A DNA stretch of 64,000 nucleotides, from NCBI RefSeq assembly GCF_001536065.1, contig NZ_CZVW01000001.1, forward strand, positions 62,001-126,000, in the 5' to 3' direction. Source of the stretch: Candidatus Chryseopegocella kryptomonas. GTDB lineage: Bacteria; Bacteroidota; Ignavibacteria; Kryptoniales; Kryptoniaceae. Each line of letters opens with the position of its first letter. The first letter of the stretch is position 1. Under the pieces are notes generated by a model. The model was not told where the DNA came from, did not search any database, and saw only the letters and a list, made by a program, of their open reading frames with translations. Positions 1 through 7,631 of this stretch are shown piece by piece. Position numbers and translations under genes: made by a program.

Positions 1-416
1 TTGAAGAAAACCTCTATCTCATTTTCTCCGCTCTTTATCAAGTTCTTAACTTCAAAAGAATGCGGAATGAACATATTGTTGAAATGACCTACGATTTCAC
101 CGTTCAACTTAACACTTCCAACTGTATCAAGTCCTTCAAAAGTAAGTTTAACGGAGTGAAAATCTGAAAAATCAAAATCAAGCAAAAACTTTTTTCTATA
201 AATCCAATCAACTTTATCAACCCACTGAACATCAATTTCGTTCGTTTCAAAAAATGGATCGGGAATAAAATCATTTGCAAGTAGATCAAGATGAATTGTC
301 CCCGGAACTTTTGCCTTGTTCCATATTGAAAGTTTTGTTCTTAACTCCTGCGGTAAAAATTCACTTGAACTTGCTTTGAATTCCCATTCACCGCTAAGAT
401 CAAACTTTAAGTTCAT
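1..416 (-). CDS. beta-mannosidase, GH2 family (N-terminal part, runs off window start)
   Basis: Reading the minus strand from an ATG at 416 gives an open frame of about 138 codons to the window edge. The protein begins MNLKFDLSGEWEFKA and continues with PGTIHLDLLANDFIPDPFF and then WVDKVDWIYRKKF. This is the typical start of GH2 beta-mannosidases: the sugar-binding jelly-roll domain, with its conserved 'PG..H.DLL..g.IpDPf' and 'W.Y.k.F' blocks. The catalytic TIM barrel lies outside the window. No signal peptide is visible. The start codon overlaps the stop of the enoyl-CoA hydratase gene by 4 nt (ATGA), so translation is probably coupled. Family members release terminal beta-mannose from manno-oligosaccharides. 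The family call is firm; the exact substrate is inferred. Confidence 0.85.
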   Translation of the reverse strand, partial: MNLKFDLSGEWEFKASSSEFLPQELRTKLSIWNKAKVPGTIHLDLLANDFIPDPFFETNEIDVQWVDKVDWIYRKKFLLDFDFSDFHSVKLTFEGLDTVGSVKLNGEIVGHFNNMFIPHSFEVKNLIKSGENEIEVFF

Positions 417-1192
417 TTATTTTTGAAAACCGGTTTTCTTTTTTCAAGAAATGCCGATGTTCCTTCTTTGAAATCTTCGGTTCCACAGCAAATTCCGAAA
501 AGTGTTGCTTCAAGATGAAGCCCATCGCTCAATGTTGTTTCATAAGCCATGTTAACTGCTTTTATAGCCATTCTAATTGCAATTTGTGGTTTTGAAGCGA
601 GAACCTTTGCTAATTCTTCCGCCTCTTTCATAAGCTCTGATTGGGGAACAACTTTATTTACAACTCCCATTTCATAAGCTTCTTTTGCTGTAAATCTTCT
701 TCCTGTTAAGATAAGTTCCATTGCTTTTGTTTTTCCAACAAGTCGTGTTAATCTTTGAGTCCCACCGTATCCGGGGATTATCCCAAGATCAATTTCTGGC
801 TGACCGAAGACAGCGTTTTCGGATGCAATTCTAAAATGACATGCCCAAGCAAGCTCGCTTCCACCACCAAGGGCATAACCATTCACAGCTGCAATTACAG
901 GTTTTCCGAGATTTTCTATCAAATTAAAAACTTCCTGTCCCCTTTCTGCGAACTCACGACCTGAGACCGCATCAAGTTTGTTAAGTTCGGCTATGTCGGC
1001 TCCGGCAACAAATGCTTTTTCACCAGCGCCAGTGATTATGACAACATAAATTTCATCGTCGTTTTTGATTTTTGTGAAAACATCTTTTAGTTCAAGCATT
1101 GTTTGATGGTTTAATGCGTTTAACTTTTCAGGTCTGTTAATTGTGACAAAAGCAATGTGTTCTTTTACTTCAAATAAAATGTTTTGATACAT
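413..1192 (-). CDS. enoyl-CoA hydratase/isomerase (crotonase family)
   Basis: A 259-residue crotonase-fold protein. The oxyanion-hole segment AGADIAEL is at residues 63-70 and the GGGSELA block at 109-115. Both glutamates used by hydratases are present: Glu113 (GGGSE) and Glu133 (FGQPE). It probably hydrates trans-2-enoyl-CoA in beta-oxidation or a related acyl-CoA pathway; the length is normal for single-domain hydratases. The start at 1192 is chosen because AGGAGGT lies seven bases upstream; an upstream in-frame extension of nine codons lacks homology. It is the penultimate visible gene of the minus-strand run from gltX and overlaps the beta-mannosidase start by 4 nt. No other beta-oxidation gene is adjacent, so the physiological substrate is open. 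Confidence 0.9.
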   Translation of the reverse strand: MYQNILFEVKEHIAFVTINRPEKLNALNHQTMLELKDVFTKIKNDDEIYVVIITGAGEKAFVAGADIAELNKLDAVSGREFAERGQEVFNLIENLGKPVIAAVNGYALGGGSELAWACHFRIASENAVFGQPEIDLGIIPGYGGTQRLTRLVGKTKAMELILTGRRFTAKEAYEMGVVNKVVPQSELMKEAEELAKVLASKPQIAIRMAIKAVNMAYETTLSDGLHLEATLFGICCGTEDFKEGTSAFLEKRKPVFKNK

Positions 1193-1251
1193 TTTTGACC
1201 TCCTGATGTTGTTTTTCAAATTTGTTTATCTTTGAGAAAAATTTAATTCAC

Positions 1252-2325
1252 TCACCACGCTATTTCAATTCTTGATTGATCTCCAACCATAAACTTATGA
1301 ACACGTGGCTTTCCTGTCGCTTCAACGATTTCAACATCGTTCCCGAGCAAGCTGCTTTCAATTCTAATTCCAACATTTAAAATTTTGCAATTTTTCATTA
1401 TGATGCTGTATTCAATTTCGCTGTTGAGAACAAATGTTCCTTCGTCAATTGATGTGTATGGACCGATATAACTTCCTTCAATTATGCAATTCTTTCCGAT
1501 GATTGCTGGACCGCGGATTATGCTGTTTTTAATCTTTGCTCCTTTTTCAAGTATGACTTTGCCTTCAATTTTTGTGCTTTGATCAACCTCAACATTTTCT
1601 TCAATTCTCGCTTCAAGTGAGTCAAGAACTAAACGATTTGCCTCAAGGAGGTCTTCCGGTTTACCTGTATCTTTCCACCAACCTGTGATTTCTGCATAGC
1701 CAATTTTATAACCTTTTTCAATTAGATAAGTATGAGCGTCTGAAATTTCAAGTTCCCCACGCCAACTTGGTTTTATATTTTTCACCGCTTCAAAAATGGA
1801 GCTGTCATAAAAGTAAATTCCCGCAACTGCGTAATTACTTTTCGGAACTTTCGGTTTTTCCTCAATTCTTACAATTTTTCCATCAACTATTTCTGGAACG
1901 CCAAACCTTTGCGGGTCTTTTACCTTTGCAAGCGTCAAAAAACAATTGTAATGATTCTTTTCAAATTCTTCAACAAATTTTTTTATCCCACCAACAAACA
2001 TATTATCCCCAAGATAAAAAACAAATTTGTCTCCTTTGATGAAATCTTCGGCAATTTTAACAACATGTGCAAGCCCAAGCGGTGCCTCCTGTGGAATGTA
2101 AGTTATCTTAACACCCCACTTGCTTCCATCTCCGATTGCTTTTGGAACTTCATCACTATCTGCGTTGTGAACGATGCCAATTTCTTTTATCCCTGCCTCC
2201 GCAACTGTCTCAATCGCATAATGAAGCATTGGTTTGTTTGCAATTGGAATCAAATGTTTGTTCTGTGTATGGGTTAACGGTCTAAGGCGAGTTCCCCTTC
2301 CACCACTTGCAATTAACGCTTTCAT
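1252..2325 (-). CDS. glucose-1-phosphate thymidylyltransferase-like sugar nucleotidyltransferase
   Basis: About 357 residues. The N-terminal nucleotidyltransferase domain (1-235) opens with the signature ASGGRGTRLRPLT at residues 6-18 and has the sugar/metal block YLGDNMFVGG. After about residue 240 come left-handed beta-helix repeats (hexapeptides such as IIGKNCIIEGSYIGP). This is the long RmlA form common in archaea and thermophilic bacteria. It would join a sugar 1-phosphate to dTTP (or UTP) to make a dTDP/UDP-sugar for envelope glycans. The ATG at 2325 starts the motif correctly; a TTG 33 bases upstream is less likely. Neither has a convincing ribosome-binding site. No rmlB, rmlC or rmlD gene is adjacent, so the final sugar cannot be named. 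Confidence 0.85.
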   Translation of the reverse strand: MKALIASGGRGTRLRPLTHTQNKHLIPIANKPMLHYAIETVAEAGIKEIGIVHNADSDEVPKAIGDGSKWGVKITYIPQEAPLGLAHVVKIAEDFIKGDKFVFYLGDNMFVGGIKKFVEEFEKNHYNCFLTLAKVKDPQRFGVPEIVDGKIVRIEEKPKVPKSNYAVAGIYFYDSSIFEAVKNIKPSWRGELEISDAHTYLIEKGYKIGYAEITGWWKDTGKPEDLLEANRLVLDSLEARIEENVEVDQSTKIEGKVILEKGAKIKNSIIRGPAIIGKNCIIEGSYIGPYTSIDEGTFVLNSEIEYSIIMKNCKILNVGIRIESSLLGNDVEIVEATGKPRVHKFMVGDQSRIEIAW

Positions 2326-2354
2326 AATTTTGAAAAATTTTTTGTTTGTAAGTT

Positions 2355-3377
2355 TCAAATTTTCAAAACAACTTTTCCAAATGCTTCTCTTTCCTCAAGA
2401 ATTCTGTGTGCCTCTTGCGCTTCTTCAAGCGGTAATATCGTGTGAATTACAGGTTTTAATTTTCCATCCGAGAAAAACTTCAAAACCTCCATAAGTTCTC
2501 CCTTGCTTCCCATATAGATTCCCTCAATTGACAAATTTTTCCCGTAAACAAATCTCAATTCAATTGGCACTTCACTTCCACTTGTTGCTCCAAGTGTAAT
2601 TAATTTACCTCCTTTTTTCAATGATTTCAAACCTTTCATAACAGTGTCAAGTCCAACATGGTCAAGAATCAAATCTATTCCCTCACCTTGCGTTTCAATT
2701 TTCAATCTCTCTTGGAAATCCTCTTTCTTGTAGTTTATTAAAACATCTGCTCCTAAATTTTTCGCCTTTTCAAGTTTTTCATCGCTCCCTGCTGTTGTAA
2801 AGACAATGGCATTGAAAAGTTTTGCAATTTGAATTGCTGCGATACCAACTCCGCTTCCAGCTGCGTGGATTAAGACCTTCATCCCAGGTCTTATTCCACC
2901 CCTTGTGACAAGGGCATGCCACGCTGTTAAAAATACAAGTGGAATTGAAGCTGCTTCTTCAAAATCAAGGTTTGGCGGAATTGGAAGAACATTTTGCGCT
3001 GGCAAAGCAACATATTCAGCATAAGTCCCATCTTTTTGAACACCAAGTATATGATAAAGTTTGCAGAAATTTTCTCTCCCTGAAGCACATTCCTGACAGA
3101 TTCCGCAACCTATACCAGGAGATATTAAAACTTTTTCGCCAACTTTAAGATGCGTAACTCCCTCTCCAACATCTGCGATTATTCCAGCTCCATCAGCTCC
3201 GAGAATATGCGGGAATGGAATTTTGTAAAGTCCTTTTCTTATCCAAATGTCAAGATGATTTAAACTGGCTGCTTTGAGTTGAATTAAAACTTCGCCTGCT
3301 TTTGGCTTCGGCTGGGGTAAATCCATAAGTTTTAACTTGTCCCTTCCCCCAAATTCGGTTATGGCAACTGCTCTCAT
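2355..3377 (-). CDS. zinc-binding dehydrogenase / quinone oxidoreductase-like (MDR superfamily)
   Basis: A 340-residue medium-chain dehydrogenase/reductase with a GroES-like N-terminal half and a Rossmann NAD(P)-binding half (HAAGSGVG near residue 170). The four cysteines of the structural zinc lobe are intact: Cys91, Cys94, Cys97 and Cys105. The catalytic-zinc cysteine usually found near residue 40 is replaced by Asn-His (SLNHLD), and the usual GHE block reads GAD. The enzyme is therefore more likely a zinc-independent enone/quinone reductase than a classical alcohol dehydrogenase. A good AGGAG lies upstream of the ATG. It sits between an acyltransferase gene and the nucleotidyltransferase in one minus-strand run. 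The substrate is unknown. Confidence 0.85.
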   Translation of the reverse strand: MRAVAITEFGGRDKLKLMDLPQPKPKAGEVLIQLKAASLNHLDIWIRKGLYKIPFPHILGADGAGIIADVGEGVTHLKVGEKVLISPGIGCGICQECASGRENFCKLYHILGVQKDGTYAEYVALPAQNVLPIPPNLDFEEAASIPLVFLTAWHALVTRGGIRPGMKVLIHAAGSGVGIAAIQIAKLFNAIVFTTAGSDEKLEKAKNLGADVLINYKKEDFQERLKIETQGEGIDLILDHVGLDTVMKGLKSLKKGGKLITLGATSGSEVPIELRFVYGKNLSIEGIYMGSKGELMEVLKFFSDGKLKPVIHTILPLEEAQEAHRILEEREAFGKVVLKI

Positions 3378-3391
3378 CTTTTTCTCCTTTT

Positions 3392-4534
3392 TTAATGTGG
3401 ATTTATGAAAAACACAAGCAGAATTATGCTTACTGCTGCGTATTTAAAGTAGTCAAAAGTTTGATTTTTCGTTCTCTTTAAAAAGTTCAATGCGTAAGAA
3501 AAAGCAAAAACCACAAGCGCAAGCAGTATGAAAATACCAAAAACATGCACATAACTTAACATTCCACCAAGGAGAGAATAAAAAGAGTGAAATGGATTTA
3601 TAGGGCTTCCATAAACCAACATCAAATGAAAGACATAAGCAAAGAGCGACTCCATACCGTAAATTTGAAGTGGATGAACCTTTAACTTTACAATCTTTTC
3701 AATCTTCCAAATCATATAAAAAACAACAATCACGAAAGCAAGCCGTGAAGATTGCAAAAATGGGCTTGAATAAATGATGAATTGATTTGGGTTTAGCAGG
3801 ATTTCAAATATGTATTCTGATGCGAACAGAACTGGAAATGAAAGTATGGCGAAGTTGAAAATTTTTTTGAAGAAAGCATCAGCATTTCCCCGAGATGACT
3901 CAATCATAAATTTATAACCGATGTAAGCTCCAATCAAAATATATCCAATCCATGGAAAGAGCGGAAATTTTGAACCGTGAAATGTGTTAAGATACTGCGC
4001 TATGAATAAAGGCAAAAATTTTGAGAAGTCAACTGTGAAAAGAAACGGGGAAATTAAAAATGAGATAATTCCGAATAGAAACAAAAGTTTTGCAAATTTT
4101 TCTTTGTCTTTGATAAAAAACAAGGCAATTTGCATTGAAAGAAGCGAAACCCCGATAACCTGCAAAACATCCGATGAAAAAAGTTGTGCTAATGTTTCAA
4201 AGTTTGTTTCATTTATCAACTTTTTCAGCGAAAGATACGGCAGATGAAGAAAATAGCCAAGAAGCACAATGAAAAGAAATTTTCTCAATCGCTTCAAAAA
4301 TTTTTGTGAAAACCTCGTGTATTCATCAATGTGTTTCAAAGTTGTGATTGAAAAAGCGAACCCAGAGATAAATAAAAACATCGGTGCTGTGAAACCCCGA
4401 AAGATTGTGTAGATTTGAAAAGCCAAACTCATTTTTTCACCCGGATTCAAAAGCGCATCCGCAGTGTGTCCGTGTAACATCAAAAGTATTGCAAGCCCGC
4501 GGTACACATCAATAAATCTCAAGCGTTTGCTCAT
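3392..4534 (-). CDS. multi-pass membrane acyltransferase (DUF1624/HGSNAT-like)
   Basis: A 380-residue protein with about ten hydrophobic segments. It begins RFIDVYRGLAILLMLHGH, the conserved first helix of the heparan-alpha-glucosaminide N-acetyltransferase-like (DUF1624/YeiB-related) membrane acyltransferases; the His in LMLHGH is the conserved family residue. The next helix has the block FRGFTAPMFLFISG. Such proteins move an acyl group across the inner membrane onto a sugar or other periplasmic acceptor. The ATG overlaps the gltX stop by 4 nt (ATGA), so it is translated from the gltX message. The acceptor is unknown; a role in modifying envelope glycans is inference from neighbouring sugar-nucleotide and glycosidase genes. 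Confidence 0.75.
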   Translation of the reverse strand: MSKRLRFIDVYRGLAILLMLHGHTADALLNPGEKMSLAFQIYTIFRGFTAPMFLFISGFAFSITTLKHIDEYTRFSQKFLKRLRKFLFIVLLGYFLHLPYLSLKKLINETNFETLAQLFSSDVLQVIGVSLLSMQIALFFIKDKEKFAKLLFLFGIISFLISPFLFTVDFSKFLPLFIAQYLNTFHGSKFPLFPWIGYILIGAYIGYKFMIESSRGNADAFFKKIFNFAILSFPVLFASEYIFEILLNPNQFIIYSSPFLQSSRLAFVIVVFYMIWKIEKIVKLKVHPLQIYGMESLFAYVFHLMLVYGSPINPFHSFYSLLGGMLSYVHVFGIFILLALVVFAFSYALNFLKRTKNQTFDYFKYAAVSIILLVFFINPH

Positions 4535-5970
4535 ACCTTCAGAAATTTCCCAATCCTTTGTTTTATTTTTTCTTTCCCAAAGAACTCAACAAGAAGAGGA
4601 AGCTCCGGACCGTGAGTTTTACCCGTAAGCGCTATCCGAATTGGCATAAAAAGATTTTTTCCCTTTATCCCAGTTTCAGATTGTATTTCCTTTGCAATTT
4701 GTTTGAATTTTTCTCTGTCTATTTCAGTGTCAAGATTTTCAATCTTATTGATAAATTTCTCAAAGACAATTTTTGTCGTGCTTAGATTCAACATCTCTTG
4801 CGCTTCGCCATTCTCAAGTCGAATTTCATCGTTGAAGAATACATCAACATAATCAACAATTTGAGCAAGATATTCAAGATGAGTTCGGACTGCTTCAACG
4901 ATAATTTTAACTTTTTGAAAGTTTGAAACATCGTAACCTTTTTCTTTCAGAAATGGTATCGCAAGTTGTGTTAATTTGTCAAGGTCGTAGTTTTTTATGT
5001 AATGCGAATTCATCCAATTGAGTTTTTTGATATCAAATATAGCACCAGCTTTGTTGACTCTTTCAAGTGAAAATTCTTTTATCAATTCTTCAATTGTGAA
5101 AAATTCTCTTTCATCGCCCGGATTCCAACCAAGCAAAGCGATGAAATTAACAACGGCTTCGGGGAGATAACCTTTTGCTCTATAATCTTCAACTGCTACA
5201 TCTCCCTGTCTTTTGCTTAGTTTCGTTCTATCCGGATTCAAAAGCAATGGCAGGTGAGCAAATTGTGGTTTTTCCCAGTTGAGATATTCATAGAGCAAAA
5301 TATGTTTGGGCGTGCTCGGGAGCCATTCTTCGCCACGGATCACATGTGAGATTTTCATATAATGATCATCAACGACGACCGCAAGGTGATATGTTGGGAA
5401 TCCATCTGATTTCAAAATTATTTGATCATCAAGGACTTTAAAATTTATCGTCACATCTCCACGAATTAAATCGTTAAAAGTTATTTCCCCCCATTCTGGA
5501 ATTTTCATTCTTATTGTCTTTGGTATTCCTTCGTCAAGTTTTTTCTTAACTTCTTCTGGGGTTAATCTTCTACAGGTGCCATCGTATTTCGGGGCTTGAC
5601 CTGATTTAATTTGCTCTTGACGCATCTTTTCAAGTCGCTCGGGCGTGCAAAAACAATAATAAGCGTGTCCTTTTTCAATAAGTTCAAGAGCATGTTTGTG
5701 ATAAAGTTCAAGCCGCTGGGACTGAATGTAAGGTCCATAAGGTCCTCCTTTAATCGGACCTTCGTCAAATTCAATTCCAGCCCATTTTAATGTCTCAATT
5801 AAATTTTCAACAGCCCCAGGGACAATTCTTGTCTGGTCGGTATCCTCTATGCGAAGGATAAATTGACCGTTGTGTTTTTTGGCAAAAAGATAATTATACA
5901 GCGCTGTTCTTAATCCACCAACGTGAAGAAATCCAGTTGGACTTGGAGCAAAACGTGTTCTTACGGACAC
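4531..5970 (-). CDS. gltX: glutamyl-tRNA synthetase
   Basis: A 479-residue class I aminoacyl-tRNA synthetase that charges tRNA-Glu (and possibly tRNA-Gln). The N-terminal motif is RFAPSPTGFLHVGG with the HIGH equivalent at residues 16-19. The KMSKS equivalent is KLSKR at residues 250-254. The ILRIEDTDQ and SDGFPTYHLA blocks of the GluRS catalytic core are present, and the anticodon-binding region occupies the C-terminal third. The start codon is GTG. It heads a minus-strand operon, divergent from the heptose kinase gene across a 172-bp gap, and its stop overlaps the acyltransferase start. Whether the enzyme discriminates tRNA-Glu from tRNA-Gln cannot be read from these motifs alone. Confidence 0.97.
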   Translation of the reverse strand: MSVRTRFAPSPTGFLHVGGLRTALYNYLFAKKHNGQFILRIEDTDQTRIVPGAVENLIETLKWAGIEFDEGPIKGGPYGPYIQSQRLELYHKHALELIEKGHAYYCFCTPERLEKMRQEQIKSGQAPKYDGTCRRLTPEEVKKKLDEGIPKTIRMKIPEWGEITFNDLIRGDVTINFKVLDDQIILKSDGFPTYHLAVVVDDHYMKISHVIRGEEWLPSTPKHILLYEYLNWEKPQFAHLPLLLNPDRTKLSKRQGDVAVEDYRAKGYLPEAVVNFIALLGWNPGDEREFFTIEELIKEFSLERVNKAGAIFDIKKLNWMNSHYIKNYDLDKLTQLAIPFLKEKGYDVSNFQKVKIIVEAVRTHLEYLAQIVDYVDVFFNDEIRLENGEAQEMLNLSTTKIVFEKFINKIENLDTEIDREKFKQIAKEIQSETGIKGKNLFMPIRIALTGKTHGPELPLLVEFFGKEKIKQRIGKFLKV

Positions 5971-6142
5971 AACAAGTGTTAAAAATTTGGTTTTACTTGA
6001 TGTAAAATATACTCAAATGAAGTTTGAAATCCAAAAAAGTCCAACAGTATTAGCAAAACCAAGTCGCTATCCTTTGAACTTGCTTATTCTATTGTCTTTG
6101 CGTATTTTTATCATTGAATTCAAAACAAAGTCAGAATTTTTC

Positions 6143-7147
6143 ATGATAAAATTCACGGAGGAGCGACTTTTAAACCTTTTCAAAAATTTTGAAAATGTAA
6201 AAGTTGCGGTAATTGGTGACCTTATGCTTGATCGCTACATCTGGGGTAGCGTCAATAGAATTTCTCCAGAAGCACCTGTGCCAGTTATTGAAGTTGAAGG
6301 AGAAGATTCAAAACTTGGTGGTGCTGGCAATGTCGCAAACAATATAAAATCTCTCGGTGCGTTTCCGCTTCTTATTGGAGTTGTCGGAGATGATAGAGAA
6401 GGTGAAATTTTGTTTGATCTAATGAAACGAGAAGGTTTTAACACAGGTGGGATCATTGTTGATCGTTCAAGACCGACAACGGTTAAAACAAGGGTCATAG
6501 CCCATAACCAGCATGTTGTCAGAATAGACAGGGAATCAAGAGAGCCAATAAATTATTCAATTCAAGAAAGAATAAAAGAGATTGTCCTTCAAAACATTCA
6601 TCAACTTAATGCGATAATAATTGAAGATTACAACAAAGGTGTTATCGTGAGAAATTTAATCCACGATTTGATTGACATTGCTAATAAATATGGCGTAGTT
6701 ATAACTGTTGATCCGAAATTTGACAACTTTTTTGAATTTAAAAATGTGACTGTCTTTAAGCCGAATAGGAAAGAAGTTGAAGATGTTTTAGGTCGTAAAA
6801 TTGACACAGAAGAAAAAGTAATTGAAGCGGGGAAGATTTTGCTTGAAAGATTAAAGTGTGAATATCTTCTCTTAACACGTGGCGAAAAAGGAATGACGCT
6901 TTTCACAAAGAATGGAGATGTAAAACACATTCCGACGAAAGCAAGAAAAGTTGCTGATGTCTCTGGTGCTGGTGATACAGTTATATCAACGATAACAGTT
7001 GCCCTTGCAAGTGGTGCTGATATAATTGAATCTGCATCGCTTGCAAATTACGCTGCTGGAATTGTCGTTGAAGAAGTTGGCGTCGTGCCAGTTGATAAAG
7101 AAAAACTTTTTAAGGCTGCTCTTCTTGATTCAAAAGGTGAATGGTAG
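6143..7147 (+). CDS. rfaE1: D-glycero-beta-D-manno-heptose-7-phosphate kinase (HldE kinase part)
   Basis: A 334-residue pfkB/ribokinase-family sugar kinase. It shows the HldE-kinase signatures VAVIGDLMLDRYIWGSVNRI near the N-terminus and GGAGNVANN around residue 60. The ATP/anion-hole motif SGAGDT, with the catalytic Asp, lies near residue 275. It phosphorylates heptose 7-phosphate at C1 in the ADP-heptose pathway for LPS inner core. In enterobacteria kinase and nucleotidyltransferase are fused; here they are two genes one base apart, as in many other phyla. The ATG at 6143 is preferred because upstream in-frame sequence is not family-like. It opens a plus-strand operon through the M28 peptidase. 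Confidence 0.92.
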   Translation: MIKFTEERLLNLFKNFENVKVAVIGDLMLDRYIWGSVNRISPEAPVPVIEVEGEDSKLGGAGNVANNIKSLGAFPLLIGVVGDDREGEILFDLMKREGFNTGGIIVDRSRPTTVKTRVIAHNQHVVRIDRESREPINYSIQERIKEIVLQNIHQLNAIIIEDYNKGVIVRNLIHDLIDIANKYGVVITVDPKFDNFFEFKNVTVFKPNRKEVEDVLGRKIDTEEKVIEAGKILLERLKCEYLLLTRGEKGMTLFTKNGDVKHIPTKARKVADVSGAGDTVISTITVALASGADIIESASLANYAAGIVVEEVGVVPVDKEKLFKAALLDSKGEW

Positions 7148-7148
7148 T

Positions 7149-7631
7149 ATGGGAAGAATTGTTAATTTGGATGAAATAATTGAGATAAGAAATAAACTCA
7201 AAAACGAAGGGAAAAAAATTGTCTTTACAAATGGTTGCTTTGATATATTGCACAGGGGACATGTTGAATACTTGATTAGAGCGAAAGAACTTGGCGATGT
7301 TTTGATAGTTGGTTTGAACAGCGATTCTTCGGTAAGAAAAATAAAAGGTGAAGGTAGACCGATCGTCCCGCAAGAGGATAGAGCGTTTATACTTTCAAAT
7401 CTTGCTTTTGTTGATTATGTCGTCATTTTTGATGAACCAACACCTTATGAATTGATTTCAAAAATAGTTCCAGATGTTCTTGTTAAGGGAAGTGATTGGA
7501 GCGTTGAAAATGTCGTCGGGAGAGATGTGGTTGAAGCAAATGGTGGAAAAGTTGTTTTAATTGAGTTAACACCAAACAGATCAACGACGAACATTATAAA
7601 AACCATCATTGAAAGATTCTGCAAGAGATGA
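7149..7631 (+). CDS. rfaE2: D-glycero-beta-D-manno-heptose 1-phosphate adenylyltransferase
   Basis: A 160-residue nucleotidyltransferase of the cytidylyltransferase-like superfamily. The signature VFTNGCFDILHRGH contains the HxGH-type site with His35 and His38, and a C-terminal NRSTTNII block resembles the ISTT-like motif of the family. It transfers AMP to heptose 1-phosphate to give ADP-heptose. The start follows the rfaE1 stop by one base. Its stop overlaps the start of tamB by 4 nt (ATGA). With the heptosyltransferase at 17549 and KDO transferase at 18582, this places a heptose-containing core in the organism's LPS. Confidence 0.93.
   Translation: MGRIVNLDEIIEIRNKLKNEGKKIVFTNGCFDILHRGHVEYLIRAKELGDVLIVGLNSDSSVRKIKGEGRPIVPQEDRAFILSNLAFVDYVVIFDEPTPYELISKIVPDVLVKGSDWSVENVVGRDVVEANGGKVVLIELTPNRSTTNIIKTIIERFCKR

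Noticed and set aside
1909-2494. Plus-strand frames opposite the nucleotidyltransferase and dehydrogenase genes.
   Set aside because: Cys/Phe/Lys-rich mirror translations without motifs.
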